64,000 nt of DNA from Bimastos eiseni (lineage: Eukaryota > Annelida > Clitellata > Crassiclitellata > Lumbricidae), in assembly GCA_959347315.1 (NCBI GenBank), contig OY365806.1:53311862-53375861 (forward strand). The letters run 5' to 3'. The notes under the pieces are model-generated. The model saw nothing but the letters and a program-made list of their open reading frames with translations, ran no database searches and was not told where the DNA came from. Both the position numbers and the translations under genes were made by a program. Shown one piece after another: positions 23,791 through 35,745 of this stretch; position 1 is the stretch's first letter; every line of letters starts with the position of its first letter.

Positions 23791-24006
23791 ATTGCAGAGA
23801 GAAGAGAAATAAGAAAAATTTTGCCAAATAGTCTTCAAAATGTAAACCATCCATAATGTACAAGCCTTTCGCAATCGTAATCTCTGAATTTCTACAGCAC
23901 TCATAATGTAATTAGCTTATGAGTGCTGTTAGTTGTAGGAATAAGCTTCTAAAGCTAAAAATAAAATTGGTGAGGAAGGCACATTAAGATCAGATTCGGT
24001 TCAATC

Positions 24007-24243
24007 TATATTTATTTATTTATTACCCAAATATGATATCGCCCTCCTTCCAACATTTTTTGCTCAGAAGTGCATACACATGCCTTGACGGCACAATTGC
24101 AGTTGTACTGCAGAGCCATTGTGTGTGAAGGACTTGCTCAAGGTCCCTACACAGTGACTCCCCAGACGAGGGTTGAACCCGCTAGCTCAGAGCACACTGA
24201 ACGTTACGAGCTGACCGCTCCAACTGATCGGCCACACGATATA
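24007..24243 (-). repeat. tRNA-derived SINE
   Basis: On the minus strand a tRNA-like head starts GTGGCCGATCAGTTGGAGCG (A-box-like) with a good B box GCGGGTTCAACCC at about 24170-24182. It is followed by a body with GACCTTGAGCAAGTCCTTCA and a tail of ATAAATAAATAA at 24007-24026. Head, body and simple-repeat tail are the standard SINE layout. Confidence 0.75.
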
Positions 24244-25299
24244 GATATATAGGCCTACAGAGAAAATTATTAGCGTGGGCTCAGAGATAGGCCTATAAGA
24301 GGCCGTTGGTTTAGACTTTAGAGAGATGAAAAGATTGAAGAAGCATAATCTGAAATAGGACTAATTAAATTGGAACAGGGCGACCCAACAGACTGGTAAA
24401 AACGTTTAGGACTGTCTGGAGATTTAGAATGCCTGCCCGTCTGTCTGCCTGCCTGGTATAAGTGACACTAACAGTGTAGAGCATAAAGCAGAAGAGACAA
24501 AGGGGATGCTGGGTTGGGGTTATTTTCCTTGGGGGTTATTTTCTTAGGAGGTTGTAGGCAGGGGGTTATTGGCCAGGTGTTATTGCCCAGAAGGTCATTG
24601 GCCGGATACCGCTTTTCGGTTACCCTGTCTCAATAGCCGAGTTTTAGCTGTCAGCGCATTAAATTGGAAACACAATGCATATTTAGGGTTGAATTCTGTG
24701 GCAACAAAAGATTGATGGAAAACATTCACAGAAGATTAAGTCTGACAAACTCACACAAATGTGTAGACAGGCCATAAGGCATACCTGCACAATGCTGAAG
24801 TAGCAAGACAAACTGCTATAAAAACAGAGATAAATATAAGAGACATATACACAATGAAAAAAATGTATGTTAGGATAGCAACATACGACCCGCGGCAATG
24901 TTTAATGCAGCAGGCGAGACCTGCCAGTTCGATTAATATCCTTGAAAAATGTACACAATTGTTTGTAAAATCTTTTGAAAATTTATTATACCAGTGTAAA
25001 AATTTCAAATTATTATAACAATATCAATTAATTACTATTCATAATATTAAGAAATATTAAGAGCATCACACCAAATAAAAAATATTACGCTGCATATTTT
25101 CGTAGTTGGAGTGAATTTTCTAGCACATTCATCGCACCTTGTTTTCTAATCACTTAATGAAAACTTTTATATACCAACAAACGTTACATCTGCTGCACGG
25201 TTTTAAGTTTGGATAGTTAGCTGTTTGAACTATTTGAAATTAATTAATGGGCCCTATTAAGAAATTAATTTTGAATAGTTTGTAGTTTAAATTTGTAGT

Positions 25300-26056
25300 T
25301 TGAAAAGTGGAATGAGTGCGTCAAACTTAAAAAAGAGAAAAATTGATGACGAGTATAGGACATTTAACAAAGACTGGACAGCAAAGTATTTTTTTCATTG
25401 ATGTAAAAACTAATGCTGTATGATTAATATGTCGGGAGTCAGTGGCCGTTTTCAGAGAGTACGACCTCAAACGACATTTTTACATAAAGCAATTTAAGTG
25501 AAACCGAATTACGCCGTAAAGCTGATGACTTGTTGAGTAATTTAAAGCAGGAACAAACAACTTTTGCCAAGCTGTCATCTGTTTAAGAATCTGCAACAAA
25601 GGCCAGTTTAGTTATCGCACACAAGATCGTGAAAAACAACAACCCGATTCTGGAGGGGGAATTCATATTTGCCCAGAGAGTAAGAATGTGTTTGAAAATA
25701 TTTCATTGTCGCGAAGAACAGTGGTTCGGTGCATTGATGATACATGTATATCGGACGATCTTTCGGATAAGTTGTTAAATAAAATTAAAACATTTAAATG
25801 GTATTCTTTTGCAGTGGATGAAGACACTGATGTATAAGACACAGCACAGTTGCTTATAATTATTTATCTGGTTTTAGCTACTCTTACTATGATTACGGTC
25901 ATAATGTACATATAAATATTTTGAATTTGAATTTGTTTAAAAAATGTGTTAAATTTATGGTCTTTTACCATAGATTGCAACATCATTATGATGCGGCCCT
26001 CCAAAAAAAATTAATTCTCATGCGGCCCTCTGCACAGAAAAGGTTGCCCACCCCTG
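25300..26056 (+). mobile_element. hAT transposase relic (ZBED type) with 3' terminus
   Basis: Across frameshifts the plus strand reads KKRKIDDEYRTFNKDWTAKY, CLICRESV, VFREYDLKRH (a BED-type zinc finger, C-x2-C...H), then ATKASLVIAHKIVKNNNPIL, ENISLSRRTVVRCIDD and FAVDEDTDV-DTAQLLI. This is the N-terminal half of the hAT transposase class related to vertebrate ZBED/GTF2IRD2-like and SCAND3-like proteins, up to the first catalytic Asp region. The right terminus is TGCGGCCCTC ... GGTTGCCCACCCCTG at 26056, a classic hAT end. The C-terminal half is deleted and the left terminus was not found. Confidence 0.82.
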
Positions 26057-26222
26057 GGATAGCCGATAGCCAAGCACAGAATATTCACTTTGGGACATTG
26101 CAAAGCCAGATTAGCATTAAAATACACAGGAATGCTGTTTGTAATCCTCTGCCTCTAACTGATGTATGTATTACGTATACTGGTAAATGCTGCATCAAAC
26201 CGTACATCCTCTCTGAACTCAC

Positions 26223-26471
26223 CCACAGCCCTGGGATATAATCTCCACGGGTATAGTAGTCTGTGTTGGCTGAAGAGCGATCTGAGCTTGTACCCATTCC
26301 AAATCCATTGTTTTCACAGACAAACAGAGCTGGCAAATCCCAGAGTTTTGAGATGTTGAAAGCTTCGAAAAGCTGTCCCTGATTGGCAGCGCCATCACCA
26401 TAGATGGCCACGCAGATGTTGTCTGATCCCTGGTACTTAAGAGCAAAGGCGACTCCCGCACCCAGCGGAAC
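26223..26471 (-). CDS. PDHA: PDHA exon: ThDP-binding motif
   Basis: This 249-base exon encodes 83 residues, starting [15 protein letters not shown] and ending [14 protein letters not shown]. It carries the thiamine-diphosphate signature GDG followed 26 residues later by NN ([14 protein letters not shown] ... FVCENN), the motif that holds Mg-diphosphate in all ThDP enzymes. The acceptor is GAAG and the donor GTGAGT. The loop after NN reads [18 protein letters not shown]. At the position of phosphorylation site 3 in the human protein (Ser232, directly before TDYY) this protein has Asn. Both ends are in phase 0. A short LINE 3'-end relic abuts the exon on the upstream side at about 26500-26545. 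Confidence 0.96.
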
Positions 26472-26499
26472 CTTCAGATCAACACATACATAAAATATA

Positions 26500-26545
26500 A
26501 ATGAATAAATGAACTTGATATAGCGCCTCTTGAAGAAATCTACTC
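26500..26545 (+). mobile_element. LINE 3'-end scrap next to a PDHA exon
   Basis: AACTTGATATAGCGCCTCTT then GAAGAAATCTACTC matches relics at 50421-50455 (CTTGATACAGTGCCTCTTCA) and 42380-42425. It recalls the 58240-58300 LINE end (TATAAAGCGCCTCTCAC). It sits only about 30 bp upstream of the PDHA acceptor at 26471. Confidence 0.5.
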
Positions 26546-27259
26546 TGTGCAAGACTACATGATGTTAAATGCCATCAACAATTACTAGAGAAAGAGTTCA
26601 GTTAGCAAAGCAACGCAGCCATTAGAGTCACCAATGGCTGGTCCATGCACAAGCGTGGAACCAAACAAAAATCAGAACTGTAAACCCAATCACAGACCAT
26701 ATTCCTGCCTAATAAATTTTATGTAGCATTAAATACTAGCCTAATATTCTTAGTAGGGGTTTTTGACGAAATTTTAAAGACGTCTGGGGTGACCCCATTT
26801 TTCGCAATTTGGAAATCGAGTCTTAATTTGCTGCCATATTCATATATTCGGAAGACTGTAGTTCCACTATTACTGCAGATAAATTGATGAAATTTGCAGG
26901 ACACCTTGTCTTGGAGGTGCTAATCAAAGGTTGCTGTAAGAATTTGACATCAGATGGATAGTGTTTTTCTAGCTGCAGATTGAAAATTTAAAAAACAACG
27001 CTTTTGTTTGGCGCTAGTACTTTCACCAAACATGTTAATTTACAGAGAAACTGTGAATTATTTGCAACAATAGTCCACATTGTGTGCCCAAATAAACAAT
27101 TAGACAAGCTTTATCGTGTGTACCTGTTGCATTATGGCTATCAGAAATTGACAAAAAGCCTATTTTTGCATTTTGCATTTTGTCAACCACTTTCAGGGCC
27201 TTATATGGGCATGTAAGATAGGTGATTAAGCCATGAAAGTTACACCATTGGAAAGAGCA

Positions 27260-28700
27260 GCTCAAGTAATATTAGATTCAAGAAAAATTGTTTTGAGACT
27301 CATGTGGTTCAAATAATGTAGCTGTTTCAATTATACTAGTGTTTTCGTCATTAGCGGGCTGGTACCATGCTGAAATAATTCCTTTAGAAGTCTAGAAAAT
27401 ATGTCTGATGAAGGGAGCAATGGCAGAAGGCTTTACTGTGATGAATTATATGTTCTTAATCACAGTATTTATAGCTTTCAGTAACAGAACATTGAAAATA
27501 TCAATTTTTAAATGAACTATGAAGTAATATGCAAATGTTCAACAATGGCTTAAAAGTCATATTTCCAGAGACATGATTTGTTACTGTATTTTGGCAAACA
27601 TGGAAATTAATTAGAACTGTTCAGTATGACCATATAAAAACTTTTGCAATCTGCTGTACTGATTCTGTACAGCAGTGAGATGTTCCTTCAGAATCTCATA
27701 CAATTTTCATGTCTCGGTTATTGGAGCTTGTATCTTGCATTCATTATGTACTTCGTTGACCCAACAAACATCTTTTTTCAGTGGCCATCAAAATTTAGCA
27801 GTAGGTTCATGTGGATGAATGAAATTCACTTGAACATCATCATGTTCTTGGATATAGAACATATGGAACCAACCCCGCAATGGCCATCATAGGGCCAGGC
27901 AATATAATCTCCTGGTTGAGTTGATGGTTGACTAAATGACACATCTTCAACTGTTGATTCAGCACACCTGGCCAGAAATTCTGCTTATCGTCATAACTGA
28001 TGGACCTGAGAAAGTATAATTATATCTAAAAGAAATTCAGCTTATCTTGATAAAAGATGGACCTCAAAAGAAGTATAATTTATAACTATATGTAAAAGAT
28101 AAATTAAACATTGACATCGATCCAGCTTTCCATTTAAGCATAGTACCATTATATCTGTGCGAGTTTTTTTGTCCAAAACTATTTTATTCTGTCACCCTGC
28201 TTGACAATTAGCTTGAGCCCTTTAGTCATGGGCACTGGATTAGAGGACTTGACTCCATTGCATTGTTTTTAGAGTTTTGATACTTATTCAGTAAGGTAAA
28301 CATTGATTTAAGGTATTTAAGACCCATTTTTTGTTTAATTGTTCATATCAATTCAGTTTCAGTTTTGTTAATGGATGGTAAATTTACTAGTAAGAAATAT
28401 GGTTTTCCCAATTTTTCAGATTTCTGTTGAATATGAAAAACTAGAAAGACTACCAGCTTAAGCATGCAGGCTTATTCTACAGTAAACTGTTTTTAACATA
28501 GCGCTTTGTGCAAATTTCAACACAAACTGTTTGATAAGAAAAAAGTTATGAGCCTTAAAAGATAGGAGAGATTTTGCCGAATATCTTCCTATACATTTTC
28601 CAATGCATTTTTTAGGGGGCTGTGGGGACCACTTCCTGCCAGCAGATTGACATAAAAATTTAACTGGGCACTTCCTACAACAGTTCACATAAAACTAGAG
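27260..28700. other. Intron stretch, no element named
   Basis: AT-rich and without coding signal. 27975-28095 holds an imperfect ~60-bp direct duplication (GATGGACCT and AAGTATAATT landmarks in both). 27648-27672 contains a 9-bp perfect hairpin CTGCTGTAC/GTACAGCAG. Confidence 0.45.
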
Positions 28701-28734
28701 GTTGTGCAATGAAAAATAGGGGAAACATTTTTTT

Positions 28735-28860
28735 CGGGCCACACTAGTGGGGGGGTATAGTAAGAACGCATGGGGGAGGTGGTCTACAAAATGTATGCAA
28801 CAGAGGGAGAGGGTCAGAAAATCCAATTTTTTTACACAATATATGGATGGACCCTAAAGA
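28735..28860. mobile_element. Terminal fragment of a GGGTCCATCCATATATT-type element
   Basis: In reverse complement it begins TAGGGTCCATCCATATATTG and continues into a C-rich part with GTTCTTACTATACCCCCCC. This resembles the ends of the elements at 30673-31069 and 55440-55965. Only one end is present. Confidence 0.5.
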
Positions 28861-30008
28861 TGGTAATACAATAGAGACCATCAAATGAAGCACTATACCT
28901 GGGTAATGGCAATATATGTAATGTAATGCAATCAAAACATTTATATAGCCATTATATAATGCCATTACCTGGGTATAGCTAATTAGGTTAGAAGGTACAG
29001 TAAGGTTTGACACTGTTGAGACAATGCTGACAGGTATGGCACTAAATTGAAGCTAAGCAGAACAAATCTCGTTAATGCATGGTTAGTGCAGCGCAGGTCA
29101 CATGTGTCAATTTTGCTCTTCATTAGACTAATAGGGTCAAGACAGGCGGATATTCTGCCTTTTGACTGCTGTCATCTGTTTATCTCAGCTAAAATATCTT
29201 CCCATATCTGTGGGATCATCTTCCCAAAAGTTTTACCTCAACCTTTACCATTTCTAAAGAACCAGAAGTGTACTGAAGTGGCACTGGATGACAGCTAGGT
29301 AATAGATAACACTAGATTCACTCTCTATCTGCCAGCACACTGAGGTAGATGCCTTGGTTTGGCACTGTAACCAGGGCCTCACCCACAATTATCTCCGTGA
29401 GCTCTGCCAATTGACTTCAGATATCCCAGGGCATTCCCCTCTATCCTCTGTGGAAAAATGTCTTGTGGTTCCTTTTGCTTGTATCATAACCATGTGGAAT
29501 CAAGCATTTTCTGTGGTAGTCCCAGTGATCTGGAATGGTTGTATGGGACGCTACCTGAAAACTTAATACTGTTCTTCATAGGACGCCATATAAAATTCCT
29601 GAATGAATGAATTGAGTGAGTGTTTCACGAAAATCTGAAAGTGCTTCACTTCCAACCTTCCCTCTAACTGAATTTATGGTATCACATCTGGCATCAGGAA
29701 ATCTCCCCCAGGTAATTTCCCCCGGATATATAGCCCGGTGGAATCATCTCCCCCCAGAATTCCCCCCCCCCCCAATGCAACTATTTCACATGTAAGAACA
29801 CGTGAATGTTTTGTCTGTCAGTGAGGATTAGGCAATTACCTAGACTCAAGCTCAAGCCCTCACATGTGTCTTGTGCATAATTAAAACACATGTCCACAAA
29901 ACACATGACCAAAGTACTCTATTGCATACATAACAGACTAAACTACTCACGTGTTTCTCGTGCATAATGAGATCATGTGACCAAACTACTGACTTGTAAG
30001 TATATATA

Positions 30009-31546
30009 GGGTGACACAAATTCTTTCACCGTTTTCAAACTTGAATATCTCGCTCAAAATGATTCTAATCTCTTAAATATTCTTCAAGCTTATACATCAT
30101 TCAAATATTAAACCTTGGAAATTTTAAGTCGAACATGCTTTAAATGACGTGACAGTGTACATTGCGATGCTCGTGCCTGAAGATGGCGTAACCATTATTC
30201 ATTAGTTAGATAGGAGCATCGATACTTGACTGTGGACGATTGGTCTAATGTTGTGCTCACCGATGAGTTGCCATTTAAGGTATTTTATGGACTGAATGCG
30301 CAAAATGATACAGTTTGGGTTCCATAGGAACGATCTGTCTGTTCCACAGAAGAAGTTTAGTCTGTCAGTGAGGATGTGGGGTGGAGTGGGATGATGGCCA
30401 GGGTCTCACTAGCCATCACTTTGTGCGAAATGACTGCATTACATAAATTCTCGAGCATTACACGAATCCAGCGTTTGAGAGACAACAGCAGTGTTATGCA
30501 ATGAAAGTTATTTGTTGGCAATGATCTTGAGGGTATTCCGGCAGCAGGTTCATGTGTGCTGTCATACATCAGCTGTGACGACGAAATGGCTATACTGCAA
30601 ACTCCCGGCACAAATAAAGCCAAAAGATTGGCCACTAAAACTCCCCATATTGAAAACTAGGGGAGTATTTAGAGCCCATCCACATATTAAGAATTTTCGG
30701 ACCCCTCCCCCTGTTACACCTCGTACATAATATAAGATATTGATTTCACCATAGACTATTTCTCTTGTTAAGCATCATTTAATTTAACAGCTTAAATTTG
30801 TCAACTGAAATAAAACACTAACAACACTTGCATTTTTAAAAGTTTTAATGTTACATAAAATTGATTAAGCAGGAATATATAGTCTGTGATTGGGTTTACA
30901 GTTCTGATTTTAATATTCCATACTGTGGTCGTCATAATTAGACAGTTATATCTGCATACATACATATTTTCGGGACCACCTACCCCCACCGTATGCACCC
31001 GTATGGAAAATCGCTGAAATTCTAAACCTGCCCTACCCCTCGCTGTGTACGTAATATCTGGACAGCCCCTTAGTCTCTCAGCGTTTATATAGATTCTGAG
31101 TCAAAGAACGTTGATCAGCTCATTCGTCACCTCCAACGTGTGTGGAGATCGATAGAAGTTGGGACACTGCAGTCGCTAATCCAGTCTTTGCCATATAGAG
31201 TTCGTGCTGTCATTAAGCAGAACGAATATACTGTACAATAATAGACTACCTCTGTTAGATCTAGGTAACAATATTGTTTTATGGTCCACTTGGCAAAAAA
31301 TTTTGTTTTACAGAGATTTTATAATGAACAAACTGTTTTGCATGGCAGTTTTCCCGAGAAACTGGTCCTCTTCAATTTTGCTAATTTATAATGGCAACTA
31401 CTGACCAGATCAAAGCCAAATTGGTACCAGTATCTGTCACTTGAATTGTGTATGCACTGACAAAATATCAGAAAATCGGAAAACAATATGAAGCTCTTAC
31501 TGAGAAAATGCATTTTGAAAATGGTGAATGAACTTTTGTGTCACCC
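30009..31546 (+). mobile_element. Mariner-like relic, copy A
   Basis: Flanked by TA (30007-30008, 31547-31548). Ends GGGTGACACAAATTCTTTCA and, in reverse complement, GGGTGACACAAAAGTTCATT. Plus-strand transposase traces: DDWSNVVLTDELPFKVFYGL (about 30236-30295, the 'W.xVxFTDE' second-Asp block), then GMMARVSLAI, SITRIQRLRD, KAKRLATKTP and, after the inserted element, SKNVDQLIRHLQRVWRSIEV (about 31100-31160), the C-terminal helix. Stops and indels make it inactive. A second copy of the family follows in opposite orientation. Confidence 0.85.
30673..31069. mobile_element. TIR element nested in mariner copy A
   Basis: The left end AGCCCATCCACATATTA and right end TAATATCTGGACAGCCCC are imperfect inverted repeats. 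TTAG flanks both sides (30669-30672 and 31070-31073), and the mariner frame resumes after it. Subterminal CCCCTCCCCC and CCTACCCCCACC runs make it a relative of the elements at 1562-2531 and 55440-55965. Confidence 0.6.
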
Positions 31547-31652
31547 TATATAAAGGCTTCACTGTGATATTTAAATGTTACACAAAATCAGCTATGGAAC
31601 CTGAACATACATGCGAGCGAGCGAGCATACATGGAAAAAACAAGATAATACG

Positions 31653-32627
31653 GGGTGACACATAAGTTAGTTCACCATTTTCAAAATGCATTTTCTCAGG
31701 ACGGGCTTCATATTTTTTTCTGATCTTTTGTCAATGCATGCACAATTTAAATGAAAGATAAAGGTACAAATCTGACCTTGAGTGGGTCAGTGGTTGCCAT
31801 TATATTAGCAATACACATTTGGCTGTGAATATGCCACGAATTCTGTGTTTTTGGCTGCGAATGGCTGCGAATTGTTAACTTTTTGACCGCAAAAAATTTA
31901 CAGTGGCCTAACTAACCATAACACAATATTGTTATCTATAGGTCTTACAGACGTAGGCTATTAGCGTACAGTGTTTTCGTTCTACTTAATGACAGCGACT
32001 GAGGTGTCCCAATTTCGATCGATCTCCAATTTCGAAGCAAAGTTTGAGCTGAAATTTGATTTAGGATTTTTATTAATGCTGAGAGACAAAATACTCGTCA
32101 AGTTCTCAATAGGAAAGATATCTGGACGGCTTTGGCGACCGATCCTTCAGCTTTATGCGTGACGGAAGTATGTAGTTAGGCCACTTCGTTGTCACAGCTG
32201 ATGCATCACAGCATCACCATCCTGCTAAAATACTCCTTGTTGATCATTATCAGCAAATAACTCTCATTGCATAACACTGCCGTTGTCTCCCTACTCCAGT
32301 GTAACCCAAACAGTAGCATTTTGTGCATTTGGTACATAAAACACCTTGAACAGTGACTCATCTGTGAACAAAACATTAGACCGTCTTCCACAGTCCAGCG
32401 TCAATGCTCCTATTTTTACTCAATTAAGCGGCATTAATAATGGTGACATCGCATACAGGCATGAGCCAGAAACATACCTCTTGCGACACAGTGTACACTG
32501 TCACGTCATTTTTTACATTTTCAGGGTTATCTGGTATTTAAGTCCTGTATACACTTGAAAAATATTTAAGAGATTCAAATGTTTTTGACAGAGATATTTC
32601 AGTTTGAAAACGATAAACTAACTTTTG
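31653..32627 (-). mobile_element. Mariner-like relic, copy B
   Basis: Minus-strand copy of the same family as 30009-31546. GGGTGACACATAAGTTAGTT at 31653 and the opposite end AAAAGTTAGTTTATCGTTTTC near 32627 match the copy A termini. The transposase trace ESLFKVFYVPNAQNATVWV at about 32350-32295 matches the copy A block FKVFYGLNAQNDTVW. An insertion from about 31810 to 32190 interrupts it. It includes inverted ends CAGTGGCCTAACTA / TAGTTAGGCCACTT (31901-32186). The middle of the transposase is lost. Confidence 0.8.
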
Positions 32628-32929
32628 ATATTTGCTGCGGATTTTTAGCTTTATTAGACCTACTAAACGAAGATATAGGCCTAATAATAATAATACCATG
32701 AGCTGTATCTGTCAAAATTCATATCCAGGTTTCTCACTGGTTCGTAACCATCACATAAAGACAAATGAATGGATAAGTATATGAATAATTTTTTTATTAG
32801 ATATGAGCTATATTTTTATTATTGCTGAAATGTCTATTTTCTTAGATATCAAATATATTATGAGCAAAACTAGAAGATTATTGATGAAAGTTGCTATCGT
32901 GATGAATAGCATCATTAGCTGATTAACTG

Positions 32930-33019
32930 CATCTGTTGTGCTCTTAAAACCACAACGGCTCCCAAAAGTTGCAAAACTTCTCAATGCGGCTCCTCACCAA
33001 AAAAGGTTGGCGACCACTG
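32930..33019. mobile_element. hAT terminus fragment
   Basis: ACGGCTCCCAAAAGTTGCAA ... ATGCGGCTCC then GGTTGGCGACCACTG is the typical right end of a hAT element (CAGTGGTCGCCAACC). The left end was not found. Confidence 0.55.
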
Positions 33020-33289
33020 TTTTAGACTATCTCAAAGGCATAGCTCAGAATATAAGTTTCTAAAATACGATTTTATTTCTTATGATTTGTAATGACAATT
33101 TTCCATAACAGAAACATTTGTGACTCTTGGTCGTCATCAGAAATTTTCATTTCACGAAAGAGATCACAAAGAGTTGGGAGAATTATTGAGCAAGAGATGG
33201 GATCATGAGATGGGAGAATCACTGAGCATAAGATATGTTGCTCATCACCCAAAACATCAGTTACATAGGATATTTTAAGGATATTTTAT

Positions 33290-33482
33290 GCAGGACCGTA
33301 CCGAAGGAGGGGCCAGCGGGGCCTTGGCCCCGGGCGCAAATGTGGAAAGGGCACAAATTTCAGGATGGAATAACTTATTATTCCAAAAAATGCACTATTT
33401 TCAACATGTGGGGTCCCAAATTGATGCTACGCACAGGGCGCAATTAGCTAGGCACAGGGCGCAATTATAGCTCGGTACAATC
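33290..33482. mobile_element. Possible short TIR element
   Basis: CCGTACCGAAGGAGGGGCCA at the left and GCTCGGTAC at the right give a short inverted match. The inside has GGGGCC-rich sequence and a 17-bp tandem repeat of GCACAGGGCGCAATTA (33430-33470). No target duplication confirmed. Confidence 0.35.
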
Positions 33483-34214
33483 CAACAACAGCTAACATGT
33501 TTCTTGCATTGTCCATCCAAAGGGCTGTGACTTTGTCACATATTGACTACGACCTTGTAGCTGACGTGATGTGCTAGTCGCAGGCTTCAGAAAAGTGTTG
33601 TTCTTCACCAAACACTGCAAGTGAGAACAATTTTAAATCCCAGTTTTTGTCAATCAGGTGGCCGGTCACCCCTAAGTAAGTAGCTGTCGTTGGCCAATGT
33701 GGACTGTAGGCAGCCGTTACCACGACAAAACCGGAATCATGGAGAATATGAGAAACAATTCCGTCTTCTGCCGGTAAAGATCGTCAATGCGAGCACTAAT
33801 TAGCTAATGCGAGGAAAGCGTATAGGACAGATTGCTTGCTGTGACGCAAATACCGTCCTGCAAGCCCTGGTCTGTCACGATGTCAACGGGTCAGCCATTC
33901 ATGGCAATCCATTTTGCGATGGCATTGGTTAAGCCTGGTGAAGTGCAGATTCCTTTTGATCAGGTGCCGAATGTGCCATCAATGTCCTTTCACTTGCAGA
34001 AACGATGTAATGTAATGTAAATCTTCCAAAATTTCTCAGCGCCCACAAAAGCCACGTCATGAAGACCAGCTTATTCACTGATGCAAGATGACGGTGAGCG
34101 CATGCTTGCTAAGCAGATGATAAAGTCGAGTTGCTATGATGGTACTTAAAACTTTTCGGCAATACTAACAAACCACAGTGTCCTTCGTTTTAATAATAAA
34201 CTGTCTGTCCAATG

Positions 34215-34295
34215 CTGTCTTTCCTACTGTTCTTGAAGCCATTATTTAAAATCTAATTTAAAAAGTTCTAAATTCGTATATCAATCGAGAAACTT
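34215..34295 (+). repeat. 81-bp exact direct repeat, copy 1
   Basis: From CTGTCTTTCCTACTGTTCTT to CAATCGAGAAACTT. It is identical base for base to 37405-37485, with different flanks on both sides. Confidence 0.93.
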
Positions 34296-34496
34296 TGCAC
34301 CTGGAACGGTACTCAATACTATCACAGATCATATATTTCACTAGTCAACATTGGCAAGTCCTGAACTGTTAAAGAAAAATATTGGTTGCGCTAATCTTGG
34401 TCAACATGTCAGTACTTATTAACCCCATTAGTGTCCTGCAAAATTTTTAAAACCTACCCTTATACGGCAAGCAAATTTTACATCTGAATATCTATG

Positions 34497-34995
34497 AATG
34501 AATGTATGTATATATATGTATGCATGTGTGTATGTATGTATATATGTATGTATGAATGCATATATGTATGTTTATATAATGTATGTATATACGTATGTAT
34601 ATATGTAAGTATATATGTATATATGCACATATGTATGTATATATGTGTGTGTATGTATGTATATATGTATATATAAATCCATGTATATATGCATATATGT
34701 ATATATATGTACATATGTATATATGCATATAAATGTATATATAATGCATGCATATATATACATACATACATGTATGCATGTATGTATGCATGCTATGCAT
34801 GCATTTGTATATATGTGTATGTATATGTGTGTGAATGTATATATGTATGTATGTATGCATGTATGTATGTATGTATGTATGTGTGTATGTATGTATGTAT
34901 ATGTATGTATGTATATGTATGTATGTATATATATGCATGCATAATTATATATACGTATGTATGTATGCATGTATATGTACGTATGTATGTATGCA
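34497..34995. repeat. Large (TATG)n / (CATA)n microsatellite
   Basis: About 500 bases of TATG, TATA and TGCA units. Nearly every step alternates pyrimidine and purine. Long frames on both strands (Tyr/Met/Cys/Val or His/Ile/Tyr/Thr repeats, up to 148 residues) are products of the simple repeat and not genes. Confidence 0.97.
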
Positions 34996-35160
34996 TAATC
35001 AATTCGACGATTATAATCAGGTTTGTCGTTTAATGGTTAGTTGTTAAGGACAAACATAATCGGGTTTGCCGCTAAAGGGGCTAAGCGTGTAATAAATATT
35101 TTATATTCTTCATACAAGTGCATAATTATTTTTAGGTCTATTGATTATAGGTAGACTGAT

Positions 35161-35745
35161 ATTTAACACTTTTGACAGCAAAACTAATGGTCTTAGACGG
35201 CCTACAGGCCTAAGCCTTTTACACCACTTATACCCCACCACCACCCCTCTTTAACGCACCAAACCGCTATGCATTACATTACTCAGTCTTTTTGCAGCTA
35301 CCCATCAAACATTGTTCATGAATACTCTTTATTGACTGTGCAAAGCAATAGGCCCTAACTTTGACAGCAAAACTAATAGTCTTAGATGGCCTACAGGCCT
35401 AAGCCTTTCACACAACATATACCCCACTACCACCTCTCTCTAATCCACCAAACCGCTAAGCATTACATTAACCCATCTTTACACAGCTACCCATCAAACA
35501 CTGCACATGAATACACTATATTGACTTCTCAATGCAATAGGCCGTAACTTAGACAGCAAAACTAATGGTCTTACACGGCCTACAGGCATAAGCCATTCAC
35601 ACCACATATACCTCTATACCTCTCTCTAACCCACCAAACCGCTAAGCGTTACATTACCCCGTCTTTGCACAGCTACCCATCAAACATTGCTCATGCATAC
35701 ATTGTATTGACTGTGCAATGCAATATGTCCTCACTCTGGCAGCAA
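35161..35745 (-). repeat. ~189-bp satellite array, left block
   Basis: Three units in reverse orientation. The marker CCCATCAAACA(T/C)TG lies at 35301, 35490 and 35676, spacing 189 and 186. Other unit marks are GACAGCAAAACTAATGGTCT, GGCCTACAGGC(C/A)TAAGCC, CATATACCCC and CACCAAACCGCTAAGC. Units differ at roughly one base in ten by eye. Confidence 0.93.

Noticed and set aside
23618..23863. Gly-rich frame (GGIFAQGIYLGGYRPGFIGQ)
   Set aside because: It is produced by the irregular GGGGTTATTGGCC repeat seen at other loci, not by a protein-coding gene.
34478..35047. Long open frames (up to 148 codons) rich in Tyr, Ile, His, Thr, Met, Cys
   Set aside because: They are translations of the TATG/CATA microsatellite in all frames; no gene content.
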